A stretch of 64,000 bases of DNA from Collinsella sp. TF06-26 (lineage in GTDB: Bacteria > Actinomycetota > Coriobacteriia > Coriobacteriales > Coriobacteriaceae): the NCBI RefSeq assembly GCF_002232035.1, contig NZ_NKXR01000005.1:1-64000 (forward strand), given 5' to 3'. The notes beneath the pieces are model-generated. The model was not told the origin of the DNA, did not search any database, and worked only from the letters and a program-made list of their open reading frames with translations. This document shows positions 12,777-22,163 of the stretch, in pieces. Position 1 is the stretch's first letter, and each line of letters opens with the position of its first letter. Position numbers and translations under genes: made by a program.

Positions 12777-14123
12777 CTACTCGAAGCTCAGCTGCTCCAG
12801 GCGATCGAAGACCGTGTCGATGCGGGTGAGGAAGTCCCACGGATCAAAGATCTCGTCGAGCTTCTCCTGGCTGACGGTGCAGCGCGGATCAGCCTCGAGA
12901 CGCTCCTTAAAGGTGGGACCGGAGACGCAATCCTGCACCTCGTGCCAGGTAGCCATGGCGTTTTCCTGCACGATCGCATAGGCATCTTCGCGGGTGATGC
13001 CCGTATCGACGAGGGCCAGCAGGACCTTGGAGGAGAAGATGAGACCGCGAGTCTTGTTGAGGTTGGCCATCATGCGAGCCGGATACAGCTGCAGGCCGTC
13101 GATAACGCGGATGAGACACTGGAACATGTGGTCGAGTGCGATAAAGCTATCGGCCTGGGCGACGCGCTCGGCAGAGGAGTGCGAAATGTCACGCTCATGC
13201 CACAGGGCGACATTGTCGAAGGCAACCTGGGCATTGGACTTCACGATGCGCGACAGGCCACAGACCTTCTCCATGGTGATCGGGTTGCGCTTGTGCGGCA
13301 TGGCGGAGCTGCCCTTTTGACCCTTACGGAACGGCTCCTCGGCCTCAAGCGTATCGGTCTTCTGCAGATTGCGGACCTCGGTAGCGATGCGCTCGCAGGT
13401 GGCCGCCGTGGTGGCGAGGACGCCGGCGAGGTAGGCGTGATGGTCGCGGGAGATGACCTGCGTGGACAACGGGTCGTGGACCAGACCCAGGTGCTCGCAG
13501 ACATATTCCTCGACAAACGGCTCGATGGAGCTGTACGTGCCGACAGCGCCCGAGATGGCACCGAAGGCAACGTTCTTGCGGGCGTCCTCAAGACGATCCA
13601 GGTCGCGCTTGAGCTCCCAGGCCCAAGAGCCAAACTTCATGCCGAAGGTCATCGGCTCGGCATGGATGCCATGGGTGCGGCCAGCGCAAAGCGTGTTGCG
13701 CTCCTCGAAGGCGCGGCGCTTGCAGATCTCGCCGAGCTTCTTGACGTCCTCGATGATCAGATCGCAGGCCTGGGTGAGCTGGTAGCACAGAGCCGTATCG
13801 CCCAGATCGGAGCTGGTCATGCCATAGTGAATCCAGCGGCTGGGCTTGGGGTCGCCCTCGGGAACATCGGCGTCGATGTACTCCTTCATGTTGGTCAGGA
13901 AGGCAATAACGTCGTGGCGCGTGACTTCCTCGATCTCGTCGACCTTTGCCTTCTCAAAGTTGGCGTGGTCGCGGATCCACTGGGCTTCGTCTTTAGAAAT
14001 GCCGATCTTGCCGAGCTCCGCCTGGGCCTCGCAGGCCAGGACCTCGATCTCCTGCCAAATGGCGTACTTGTTCTCGAGGGAGAAGATGTGTCCCATCTCC
14101 GGGCGGGTATAGCGATCGATCAT
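12777..14123 (-). CDS. purB: adenylosuccinate lyase
   Basis: 448 residues. Cleaves SAICAR to AICAR and adenylosuccinate to AMP. The fumarase/aspartase superfamily signature GSSAMPHKRNP is present about two thirds along, and GRTHGIHAEPMTFG carries the conserved His of block C2. I use the ATG at 14123, preceded by AAAGGAG and five bases. Longer frames upstream lack a binding site. It is monocistronic, followed by a hairpin and preceded by the tRNA-Gly repeat region. Confidence 0.97.
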   Translation of the reverse strand: MIDRYTRPEMGHIFSLENKYAIWQEIEVLACEAQAELGKIGISKDEAQWIRDHANFEKAKVDEIEEVTRHDVIAFLTNMKEYIDADVPEGDPKPSRWIHYGMTSSDLGDTALCYQLTQACDLIIEDVKKLGEICKRRAFEERNTLCAGRTHGIHAEPMTFGMKFGSWAWELKRDLDRLEDARKNVAFGAISGAVGTYSSIEPFVEEYVCEHLGLVHDPLSTQVISRDHHAYLAGVLATTAATCERIATEVRNLQKTDTLEAEEPFRKGQKGSSAMPHKRNPITMEKVCGLSRIVKSNAQVAFDNVALWHERDISHSSAERVAQADSFIALDHMFQCLIRVIDGLQLYPARMMANLNKTRGLIFSSKVLLALVDTGITREDAYAIVQENAMATWHEVQDCVSGPTFKERLEADPRCTVSQEKLDEIFDPWDFLTRIDTVFDRLEQLSFE

Positions 14124-14226
14124 AGCGGCTCCTTTTTGGTTATTGGCACGTTGGTCGTAACCCAACCATTGTACCGTGCGCAGGTGCAAGTATGGGCAGC
14201 AGGCATTAACCTAACATTTTGGAATT

Positions 14227-14546
14227 GGAGCGGGCGACGGGACGTCCGCGTATTTGCTTCGCAAATCCGCACCGGCTGCGGTCGATCTCCCCGGATTCAC
14301 GGAGACGATGGGGAAGACTTTGTTGAATTGGCCGTCCCAAGGTCTCCCGCGCTCGATGGAGCGGGCAACGGGACGTCCGCGTATTTGCTTCGCAAATCCG
14401 CACCGGCTGCGGTCGATCTCCCCGGATTCACGGAGACGATGGGGAAGACTTTGTTGAATTGGCCGTCCCAAGGTCTCCCGCGCTCGATGGAGCGGGCAAC
14501 GGGACGTCCGCGTATTTGCTTCGCAAATCCGCACCGGCTGCGGTCG
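14227..14546. repeat. 131-bp tandem repeat built on a tRNA-Gly tail
   Basis: Copies begin at 14227, 14358 and 14489 (period exactly 131 bp). The first two are complete and differ at one base in the first 20 nt. The third matches for 58 bp and then diverges into other stem-loops. Each copy begins with the 17-nt 3' tail of the neighbouring tRNA-Gly (GGAGCGGGC, A/G, ACGGGAC), cut at the T-loop, followed by GTCC and a TATTTGCTTCGCAAATCCG palindrome. No coding role is apparent. Confidence 0.9.
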
Positions 14547-14624
14547 CCTATCGGCGACCTTGCCTGCTCGCTATAAACGCTTCGCGTTTATTTAACGCTC
14601 GCACCCTGTCGGGTTCGAGTCCCG
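14489..14624. repeat. palindromic element nested between tRNA-Gly tail and T-arm fragment
   Basis: tRNA-Gly 3' tail (14489-14505) joined to GTCC. Hairpins follow: ATTTGCTTCGCAAAT, GGTCGCCTATCGGCGACC and AAACGCTTCGCGTTT. The right end is GCACCCTGTC and then GGGTTCGAGTCCCG (14611-14624), which is the T-arm in inverse orientation to the intact tRNA-Gly. The inner part is about 105 bp, as at the tRNA-Ser locus. Confidence 0.65.
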
Positions 14625-14634
14625 GCACTTTATT

Positions 14635-14667
14635 GAAAAAGGCACAGTAACGAAACGTTACCGTGCC
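14635..14667 (-). terminator. terminator of tRNA-Gly
   Basis: On the minus strand a GGCAC-GTAACG stem with one A/C mismatch and a TTT loop is followed by TTTTTC, shortly after the tRNA 3' end. Confidence 0.8.
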
Positions 14668-14678
14668 TGAAATTCGAA

Positions 14679-14753
14679 TGGAGCGGGCAACGGGACTCGA
14701 ACCCGCGAGTGTCAGCTTGGGAAGCTGATGCCTTACCACTTGGCGATGCCCGC
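14679..14753 (-). tRNA. tRNA-Gly(TCC)
   Basis: Acceptor GCGGGCA pairs with TGCCCGC, anticodon UCC lies in the loop TTCCCAA, and the T-arm is GCGGGTTCGAGTCCCGT. Discriminator U and an encoded CCA (14679-14681) are present. Confidence 0.96.
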
Positions 14754-14766
14754 TTGTGTGTTGGCT

Positions 14767-14796
14767 AGTATAACGCGGTTGTCTTGTTCGATACAA
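14767..14796 (-). promoter_or_regulatory. promoter of tRNA-Gly
   Basis: On the minus strand, TTGTAT (14791-14796), 18-nt spacer, TATACT (14767-14772), ending 13 nt before the tRNA. Confidence 0.65.
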
Positions 14797-15050
14797 GGGT
14801 GGCGATGCTTGTTTTAGCTGTGGAGATTCGTTTGAAAATCGCGTCAATTGTGGAGATGAGGACCTTTGACCTCCTGTTCTCCCTATCTTCTACCTGCGCT
14901 TTTGCTTGGTTGTTGTATTTGAGCTCAATTTGTCAGGAATTGGGCAAGCTTTTGGTCAGGCTCCGGTACTTACCCGCATGAACCTCGGGGGTAGCCTCAT
15001 CCTACGCGTCGCAACCTCCCCATGCGGCGCACGAGGGATAAGGAGCAGCC

Positions 15051-18000
15051 ATGTCCAACGCACCCACGCACTCTGTCCACAGCGCAATCGCAACAGGTCC
15101 GCTGCTCCTGCTCCTCTTCCTGCTTTTCGGCTGCCTGGCACCGGGAGCCGCATTTGCCGTCGATGGCTACGACCAGCTCGGCTTCCGCACTATTAGCGAT
15201 GATTGTGGGCCCTTCTTTATCGGCAAGTATGAAGCTCAAGACGCCTCGATTGCCTACTGCATGAACCAGGAGCGCCCCGGCCCCACCAAGCCGGGCGGCC
15301 CATGGCTCAACTTTGATCAAGGCTGGGTGTGGCTCGACGACGAGTTCGCGGCAATCGTTTGTCACGGATATCCTACCGCCACGTCGTTTGGCGGTTACCA
15401 TCTTTCACCCGATCGCGCCCGCGCCGCCACCCAGCTTGCCGTATGGATGCTCAACGGCACTACCCATGTCGACGGCACCTACTCCTACACGACCGCTCAG
15501 GGTAAAACCAAGAGCGGACACTTTACCGCCGACAATGAAGTCGTAGCGGCTGCGCGGTGGCTCCACGACAACGCAAAATCAGGAAGCATCAAAGCCGCTC
15601 CGCACCGCGCGCGGCGCTATTTAGGGGCCGTATCGGGCGGCAGCAAACGTCAAGACATGCTCTATGTACTGCCAGCGGTCTCTGTTTCCTTCCAAAAGCA
15701 GTCTGCAAACGCTGCCATTACCAGCGGAAACAATACTTATCAGTTTGACGGGGCAACATTCGATGTTTTTGAGAGCGCCAGCGACGCACGTGTCGGCACC
15801 ATCCAGATGGACGGCAACGGTCGAGCACAGGCAACACTTCTGCCCAATACGGCATACTACCTAGTTGAAACGAAGGCGCCGGCCGGCTATGTCCCCCGTC
15901 GTGATCGCATCGCCTTTACCACGGGGAATGACGGTGGACAGGTCGCCATTGAAGAACAGCCCGGCACCATCAACCTGTGTATCGTAAAACTCGATGCCGC
16001 GACGAATGCCGGCCCCCAGGTGGGATCTTCACTCGCAGGAGCAGAGTTCACGTGTGTGTCGCAATCAACCCCTGGATGGGCGCAAATCCTCACGACCGAC
16101 GAAAGCGGCCGAGCCACCCTCACCGATGTCCCCCTAGGAACCTTTACCATCTATGAATCAAAAGCCCCCGAGGGCTACCTGCCATCCAACGACAGCTGGT
16201 CCTATACCGTTAGAGCCGACCAGCTCGGTGATTCAGGCGTGGTCGAGATTGAATCTCGCGTTTCCGATATCCCCATTGCGTTTGACCTTGAAATTTCCAA
16301 ATTCAAGGACTACGGCAATAGCGACCAATCCGGCTTGGAGCAGCCGGCGGGAGGTGTTGTCTTTGAGGTTGTGAGCAACAGCTCTCAGCAGGTTGTTGGC
16401 ACACTGACCACAAACATCTATGGCTTTGCCTCCACCAAAGATCAGCCCGAAGCATGGTTTGGCGCAGGCAAGCGACCCGCCGGTGTCCACGGAGCCATCC
16501 CATACGACCGCGCCGGCTACACCGTTCGTGAGGTTCCGGAAACCGTCCCCGAGGGTTTTAAACGTGCAGGGGAATGGACAGTCGAGGCCAATCAGATTTC
16601 CGACGGCGCCGAGCTTCAATATATCGTGGACAACCACGCTCTGTCGACGCATCTCCAGATTGTAAAACGCGATGCCCAAACAGGCGCTTCTGTTCCCCTA
16701 GCCGGATTCACCTTCCAACTCCTCGACAGCAATCACAAACCTGTCTCACAAACTTGCTGGTATCCAGCACATAACGTAATGGACACCTTTACGACCGACG
16801 CGACCGGGACCGTCACACTGCCCGAATCGCTCGTGCCGGGCACCTATTATGTACGCGAAACCTCGGCCAAAGAGCCCTATCTTGTCGGCAAAGAGATCGA
16901 GGTAAACATACCCGCCGACATGAACCTAACGCCCGTTGCAATCGCCTCGTATTATGACCACGCCGCGACCGGAAACATCAGGATCGCTAAAACCGATGTC
17001 GTAGACGGCAGCAGCCTCGCGGGCGCCATCTTTGAGATCCGTGCCTCGGGTGATATCGTGCGCCCCGACGGTAGCATTGCCGCGCTCGACGGTGAGACTG
17101 TCGCTACCGTCACAACGGATGAAACTGGAGAAGCACGCGCGGACGACCTCCCGCTGGGATCTGGCACCGCACGCTACGAGGTTGTCGAGACTCAAGCGCC
17201 GGCAGGCTTCTTACTCGACCGGACGCCCCATATCGTAGACCTCGCTTATGCCGACCAGAAAACACCCGTTGTAGAAGCACGGCTTAACGTATCCGACGAT
17301 TACACCAAGGTTGATATCTCCAAGGTCGATGCAAGCGGAGAGCAGGAAGTGAAAGGCGCACAACTCACCTTATATGGTCCCGATAAAACCGAAATAGACT
17401 CCTGGACCTCATCCGACAAGCCGCACCGCGTCGAACATCTTGCACCCGGCACCTACTCGTTGCGCGAAATGATGTCTCCGCGGACCTATGACCTTGCCGA
17501 GGAGATAACGTTTGAAATAAAGGATACGGGAGAAGTCCAATCCGTCGCGATGAAGGATGCGCCCATCGAGATCAAAGGACAGGTCGACAAGCGTCAGGAG
17601 CTTGTCCAACCTATCGGGAAGGGTCTGCTGGCCAACGGCGATGGTAAAAATCGCGCCGCAACGCAAACCAATACGGACGGTCTTTTCTCCTATACCATCG
17701 ACGCTCGAAACGATTCAGCTACCTGGGTTGATGAGTTCACAATTACCGATGATCTTGAGTGTGCCGAGGACGATACGGCGAGATTCGTCTCAATCGAAAC
17801 CCCCGTCGCCATCGGCGACCTCAACGGTCTGTGCAACGTGTGGTATCGCACGACGCCGTTGGACTCGACAGACGTCGATGAGCCGGCAAACGCGACGCTT
17901 GACGATGGGCACGAAAATCCTTGGCTTGAGTCCGACGAAGTAAAAGAGAGTCTGGGTGAAGATTGCCGCCTCGTCGATTACGACGGCTGGCACCTCTGGA

Positions 18001-18482
18001 AGGCGGATGTCTCGACCACGGAATCAGCCACACTCGAGGCGAAAGAACTCAACCTTGCATCCAATACCGTCGTAACGGGCATTCGCATTGAATACGGTGC
18101 GGTAGCCGCCGACTTTACGACTCGAAGCGATACGGATTCTTGGACCCGCGATGATCTCAAAGATGAGCACGACGACCTTGACGATGCCAAAGCAATCCTT
18201 GGCACAGATGCTCGGGGCGCAGTCGTGCACATGCAGGCAACGTCGGCTTACACACCCCAAACCGCACTCACCAACAGCGCACGCGTCGATCTTTGTCGCA
18301 ACGGCGGCGGCGATAAACTTGAGTCACATGACGAGGACCGTGTCATTCAACGCTGTACCCTACCGCAGGACCTACCGGCAACAGGATCAGCTCCCATCAC
18401 CGCTTGCATCACCGCGCTTCTGACCTCGGGTGCCGCAGCCCTATGGTTCGCTCGCCTTAGGTCAATCCCAAAGAAGCGCTAG
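15051..18482 (+). CDS. LPxTG-anchored adhesin with thioester and SpaA-type repeats
   Basis: 1143 residues. Signal peptide to about Ala36. The N-terminal region resembles a thioester (Cys-Gln) domain; Cys70 (AYCMNQ) and Gln128 (TQLAVWML) fit the bond-forming pair. At least five SpaA/collagen-binding-B-like domains follow, marked by ETKAPAGY, ESKAPEGY, PETVPEGF, RETSAKEPY and ETQAPAGF, where the Glu forms isopeptide bonds in the family. A last, larger domain ends in LPATG (1108-1112), a hydrophobic helix and a basic tail. It should be covalently attached to the wall by a sortase, but none is encoded nearby. AAGGAG lies six bases before the ATG. Likely a surface adhesin in the gut. Confidence 0.9.
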   Translation: MSNAPTHSVHSAIATGPLLLLLFLLFGCLAPGAAFAVDGYDQLGFRTISDDCGPFFIGKYEAQDASIAYCMNQERPGPTKPGGPWLNFDQGWVWLDDEFAAIVCHGYPTATSFGGYHLSPDRARAATQLAVWMLNGTTHVDGTYSYTTAQGKTKSGHFTADNEVVAAARWLHDNAKSGSIKAAPHRARRYLGAVSGGSKRQDMLYVLPAVSVSFQKQSANAAITSGNNTYQFDGATFDVFESASDARVGTIQMDGNGRAQATLLPNTAYYLVETKAPAGYVPRRDRIAFTTGNDGGQVAIEEQPGTINLCIVKLDAATNAGPQVGSSLAGAEFTCVSQSTPGWAQILTTDESGRATLTDVPLGTFTIYESKAPEGYLPSNDSWSYTVRADQLGDSGVVEIESRVSDIPIAFDLEISKFKDYGNSDQSGLEQPAGGVVFEVVSNSSQQVVGTLTTNIYGFASTKDQPEAWFGAGKRPAGVHGAIPYDRAGYTVREVPETVPEGFKRAGEWTVEANQISDGAELQYIVDNHALSTHLQIVKRDAQTGASVPLAGFTFQLLDSNHKPVSQTCWYPAHNVMDTFTTDATGTVTLPESLVPGTYYVRETSAKEPYLVGKEIEVNIPADMNLTPVAIASYYDHAATGNIRIAKTDVVDGSSLAGAIFEIRASGDIVRPDGSIAALDGETVATVTTDETGEARADDLPLGSGTARYEVVETQAPAGFLLDRTPHIVDLAYADQKTPVVEARLNVSDDYTKVDISKVDASGEQEVKGAQLTLYGPDKTEIDSWTSSDKPHRVEHLAPGTYSLREMMSPRTYDLAEEITFEIKDTGEVQSVAMKDAPIEIKGQVDKRQELVQPIGKGLLANGDGKNRAATQTNTDGLFSYTIDARNDSATWVDEFTITDDLECAEDDTARFVSIETPVAIGDLNGLCNVWYRTTPLDSTDVDEPANATLDDGHENPWLESDEVKESLGEDCRLVDYDGWHLWKADVSTTESATLEAKELNLASNTVVTGIRIEYGAVAADFTTRSDTDSWTRDDLKDEHDDLDDAKAILGTDARGAVVHMQATSAYTPQTALTNSARVDLCRNGGGDKLESHDEDRVIQRCTLPQDLPATGSAPITACITALLTSGAAALWFARLRSIPKKR

Positions 18483-18488
18483 CGCGAT

Positions 18489-18530
18489 GAAAAAGCGGGC
18501 GAGCCAGTCCCCCGGCTCGCCCGCTTTCAA
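18489..18530. terminator. bidirectional terminator
   Basis: A 14-bp perfect stem (AAAGCGGGCGAGCC with GGCTCGCCCGCTTT), with a short T/A run on each side. It separates the convergent adhesin and small membrane protein genes. Confidence 0.85.
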
Positions 18531-18548
18531 TCATTTAAATCGCCGCAT

Positions 18549-18767
18549 CTACTCTGCAGACGAAGATCCACCATCAACGATTGCCTGCTCGGACTCAGGA
18601 ATCCCATCGGCGCCCGTGCTCTGTTCTTGCTCCACCTCTTCGCTGATTGCGGAGGCGGGGGTCGAGCCCTTCGCGCCCACGATGTAGGCAGCTCCAAACC
18701 CTAACGCAATGGCAATCAAGGTCAAAACCACGTAGACAGGCCAATGGCGCTTAATATACGAAAACAC
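18549..18767 (-). CDS. small single-TM protein
   Basis: 72 residues, not recognised. One transmembrane segment at about residues 10-31 with positive residues before it, then an acidic, Ser/Glu-rich tail predicted to be disordered. GTG start with AAGGAG five bases upstream. It begins 21 nt after the stop of the large M28-like gene on the same strand, so it is probably the last gene of that transcript. Its acidic tail resembles in composition the insert of that neighbour. Confidence 0.6.
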   Translation of the reverse strand: MFSYIKRHWPVYVVLTLIAIALGFGAAYIVGAKGSTPASAISEEVEQEQSTGADGIPESEQAIVDGGSSSAE

Positions 18768-18788
18768 GTTGACTCCTTAGAGCTCCGT

Positions 18789-21700
18789 CTACGAACGGCG
18801 GATAACCTCGGTCACGACCTCGGATACCGTGGCAATGTTCGTCGGGTTGACATTGTGGGGCAGGTCGTCCTCGGTACGAGCACAAGCCAGGCGCGTGCCG
18901 TCCACGCCGGCGATGGTGAGGGCTCGGCGGCTCGCCTCGAGCGCGGCATAGGCATCGGTCTTGGCATAGGGCATCTCGAGCGCGCCACAATCGACATGGA
19001 ACGACTTGCACACCTTGCTGACCAGGTTCATGATGCGGCGATCGCCCTTGAGCAGCTGCTGTTCGCCCTCAACCGTCACCACCGAAAGCCTACCGGCGCC
19101 GACGGATTCAAGATTGATGAAGAATACGCCGCGGAGCTTATCGCGATGCGAAGCCAAGAAGGCCTTCATACCGGCGCCATCACAGTCCGAGGCGCCCGTT
19201 GCCACAAACCAGATATCGTGACCGAGCAGCTCATCATCGCCCATAGAGGCGACAGCCGAGAGCATATCTTCGGAAGAAGCGCCGTCGGAAGACGTAGCGC
19301 CGCCCTTCCAGCCATCGTTATCGTCCTCGAAATTATCCCACGAACCGATGCCGCGACCGGACTTCTTGGCATCGTAATCGTCTTCGACGCCCAGCCAATC
19401 ACTCATGCTGTCCTGTTCGTTTTTCTTTTTACGACCGAACAGGCCGCCCAGGCCGCGCTTGCGAGACTTGGGTGCCGCCGGGGCGGGAGCCGAAATGGTC
19501 TCGATCGGCTGAGCGCCCGACGCAACGGGCATAGGAGGCGCAACGGGTGCCGATGTGGGTTCGGGACCCTGAGCGGTAGCAAAGGGGTCGTTGACCTGTG
19601 CGGAGGGGTCGGGAAGGTCGAACAGCGACGTGCGAGACGCAACGTTTGCCTGCTTCATCGACGGCAGCGACGGATCGGGGACCGAAGCCAGCGGAGACGA
19701 GGAAGGTGCAGGCGACGGAGCCGACGCCGGATCGGGAACATTCATCTGCGGACGTGGCGATGCCTGGGAGGAAATCTGGGCCATAAGGGAATCGACCGTT
19801 TCGTCCTGGGTGGGAGCAACATCGGCAACCGTGGCACCGGAACCACTCGGGGTCGGCATGGTGAAAATCTGCGTGGAGTAAGGCCTCGACTCATCTGTCT
19901 CGGGAGCCTCGGAAACCGCAGGCACTTCCTCCTGCTCGACCTCGGTCGAATCATCTTGCTCGGCTGTTGCGTATTGCTCTTCGTCAGAGTTGGCCTCGAC
20001 GGGCTCGTCCTCGGCGGCATCTTGGATTTCGGCAGCATCAATAGGCCCGTCATCGTCTGCCGCGTCGCCCTGCTCATCGGAAACAGGAAGGGACTCGGCA
20101 ATCGCGGTGCCTTGCTTTTCAAACGTTATCGTGGAATCGAACTGCGCGGCATCAAACGACATGGTGCTATCGACGTGCTGCTGAGCCTCGAAAGACGTCG
20201 TCGCCTCAACAACATCCGCGGACGCCGGTTGCTGGGACTCAAAGGACGTCGTAGCTTCGGCAGCGTCGACGGGCACGGACTGCATAGCCTCGTTCTGCTC
20301 GAACTCTTGCGCCGCGAGCTCACGTGCCGCCTCGGTTGCCTGCTGCTGAGCGATAGCCTCCTGCTCGGCGGCCTCGCGTGCGGCAGCGCGCTTCTCCTCG
20401 AAATCGTCGACAAATTTCCTGCCCTTTGCGAGCGCACCCTTAAAGAAGCTGGAAGCGCTGGCACCAATCGAAGAGAACGCGGATGCAATATCGGCATGGG
20501 GCGTTGCCGCGGGAATCTCGGCCGAGAAATCAGTATCGCTCTCGTAAGACACGCGCCTCGGCTGTTCAACGTAATCGTCGTCAGACTCGTCCGCAACGTC
20601 TTGCGCCGGCGAGGCGGGAGCCAAAATGTCCAGTCCTACCGCGGGATCGATCGCGGACACCGCCTCGGACTCGGCAACGGCAGCGGTAACCGCGGCAGAC
20701 TCATCATCCACGGTCACGACGGGGGCAGGCTCGGGCTCAAACGTCGGCTCCTCGCCCTCCTCGTAATCGAGCGTGCAGGACTCGGGAAGCATCCCGAGCG
20801 CACGGATGGCATCCGAACCAAAGCGGATGTTGCCGGCGGCATTGCGATAGAGCTTGGGCTCGGGCTCGGCCGCGACAGGCTCCTCCGCCGGCTCGGCAGC
20901 GGAAACCTCGTCATTGAACTCTTCGGCCTGGACAGCCTGATTCTGATCCTCGGGCACAATGGCGCCAATCAGCGTCTCGTCGGCAGACGCACCCTCAAAG
21001 CCCTCGATCTGCTCGTCGAAATCCTCACCCTGTTCGGGCTCGGCCTGAGCGTCGGGAGCAATCGGCTGACCGAACTCATCCTCGGCGTAGGTAGGCTCTT
21101 CATACTCGATGGTGTTGCCGTAGTCGTTTTGCTGCTGGGCCGCGGCATACTCCGCCGCTGCGCGCGCCATTTCCTCGGCACGACGCTTCTGCTCCCCAAA
21201 ATAGGTATCGAACGGAACATCGTCGGGAAACTCGTTTTCGCCCTGGAAGGGAGCAACGTTGTCCATGACGCCGAGCATAGCGGCGACAGAAGACTTGTTG
21301 CACACTGCGCCGGACGTATAGGGAAGAATGTGGCGGTTAGAGATGATGTTTGCCGCGTTGACAAGTGCAACGAGGGAAGCGAGGATCGCGACAATCCACA
21401 GCAGAACCTTGAGCGCGCCGGGGAGCGGCAGGATACGCAGGATGGCAACGGCAGCAGGGGCAACCGTGGCAACGGGCAACAGCTTGGCGATGAGTGCGCG
21501 ATACGAAGCATAGGGCTCGCGGGCGAGCAGCTCAGCACGGGGAGAGTCGTAGTGTGCGACAACGACCACCGGGCGGTTGCGCGGAGACGCGAGCGGGCCC
21601 GAGGCCTTGTGGTAGGCGATGACATTTTGGCTCACGCCCGTCTTGCCCAGGCGCGAAACCACGGGGTGGCCCGTGCGCTCGAGCACGTAAAGAACGGCGC

Positions 21701-21965
21701 CGATGATGGCCAGCAAGGTGCCGACCAAGCCGATACCGCCGCCGATGCCCATCAGCAGGGCACCGGCAAACGCAAGAATACCGGTAACGGCAAATGCCAA
21801 TCTACTGGGCGCCGGGGCATTGAACTCCTGAACCTCGGGATCAAAGCCGTGGTTGCGGAAGATTTGAGCGATATCCTCGGCAGCCAAGCGCTCTTCTTCG
21901 CTGCATGCCGGCGTAATGCCGGTGTTCTGCAGCAGGTGGTTAATATAGTTCTGGGTGTTCGCCAT
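18789..21965 (-). CDS. M28-peptidase-like membrane protein with huge acidic insertion, probably degenerate
   Basis: 1058 residues. An N-terminal cytosolic part, TM segments at about 57-94 and 160-205, and an M28 (Zn aminopeptidase) fold in two pieces: AHYDSP with His138/Asp140, and a C-terminal block from about 905 with INLES (Glu943) and PHNVNP (His1027). Between them lie about 665 residues of Glu/Ala/Ser/Pro-rich low complexity. Two key positions are altered: GANDNASG is GAVCNKSS (metal Asp to Cys222), and the catalytic Glu-Glu after FVATGA is Ser-Asp (916-917). Activity is doubtful. ATG 21965 has GGAG five bases upstream; the longer frame to 22115 has no support. Confidence 0.75.
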   Translation of the reverse strand: MANTQNYINHLLQNTGITPACSEEERLAAEDIAQIFRNHGFDPEVQEFNAPAPSRLAFAVTGILAFAGALLMGIGGGIGLVGTLLAIIGAVLYVLERTGHPVVSRLGKTGVSQNVIAYHKASGPLASPRNRPVVVVAHYDSPRAELLAREPYASYRALIAKLLPVATVAPAAVAILRILPLPGALKVLLWIVAILASLVALVNAANIISNRHILPYTSGAVCNKSSVAAMLGVMDNVAPFQGENEFPDDVPFDTYFGEQKRRAEEMARAAAEYAAAQQQNDYGNTIEYEEPTYAEDEFGQPIAPDAQAEPEQGEDFDEQIEGFEGASADETLIGAIVPEDQNQAVQAEEFNDEVSAAEPAEEPVAAEPEPKLYRNAAGNIRFGSDAIRALGMLPESCTLDYEEGEEPTFEPEPAPVVTVDDESAAVTAAVAESEAVSAIDPAVGLDILAPASPAQDVADESDDDYVEQPRRVSYESDTDFSAEIPAATPHADIASAFSSIGASASSFFKGALAKGRKFVDDFEEKRAAAREAAEQEAIAQQQATEAARELAAQEFEQNEAMQSVPVDAAEATTSFESQQPASADVVEATTSFEAQQHVDSTMSFDAAQFDSTITFEKQGTAIAESLPVSDEQGDAADDDGPIDAAEIQDAAEDEPVEANSDEEQYATAEQDDSTEVEQEEVPAVSEAPETDESRPYSTQIFTMPTPSGSGATVADVAPTQDETVDSLMAQISSQASPRPQMNVPDPASAPSPAPSSSPLASVPDPSLPSMKQANVASRTSLFDLPDPSAQVNDPFATAQGPEPTSAPVAPPMPVASGAQPIETISAPAPAAPKSRKRGLGGLFGRKKKNEQDSMSDWLGVEDDYDAKKSGRGIGSWDNFEDDNDGWKGGATSSDGASSEDMLSAVASMGDDELLGHDIWFVATGASDCDGAGMKAFLASHRDKLRGVFFINLESVGAGRLSVVTVEGEQQLLKGDRRIMNLVSKVCKSFHVDCGALEMPYAKTDAYAALEASRRALTIAGVDGTRLACARTEDDLPHNVNPTNIATVSEVVTEVIRRS

Positions 21966-22163
21966 GTGCGCTCCACATCCATAATCCGACAAATAGGCCC
22001 AATGCATGCACATTAGAACCGTATATAGTCGAAAGTATACCCCGAGCGAGCGCAAACGACCGAATTCGGGCCATCTTAACGCCCCGAGCGGACAAGGATA
22101 TAGCCTAATCTCCATATCGGACTAAAATCATGGCAGCAAACTACCTTCTCATGCGAGGACTCT

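Noticed and set aside
14206-14534. Small repeated peptides encoded in the 131-bp tandem repeats
   Set aside because: The open frames come from the repeat having no stop in that frame; no ribosome binding site, and the units start inside tRNA-derived sequence.
14227-14546. CRISPR array
   Set aside because: Copies are directly adjacent, 131 bp long and without unique spacers; they derive from a tRNA tail.
12942-14576. 544-residue frame across purB and the tRNA-Gly repeats
   Set aside because: Its last third is translated tandem repeat and the rest is purB antisense.
18744-22016. 1090-residue open frame on the plus strand
   Set aside because: Mirror of the M28-like gene on the minus strand; composition (Arg/Gly/Leu) is that of an antisense shadow, with no domain.
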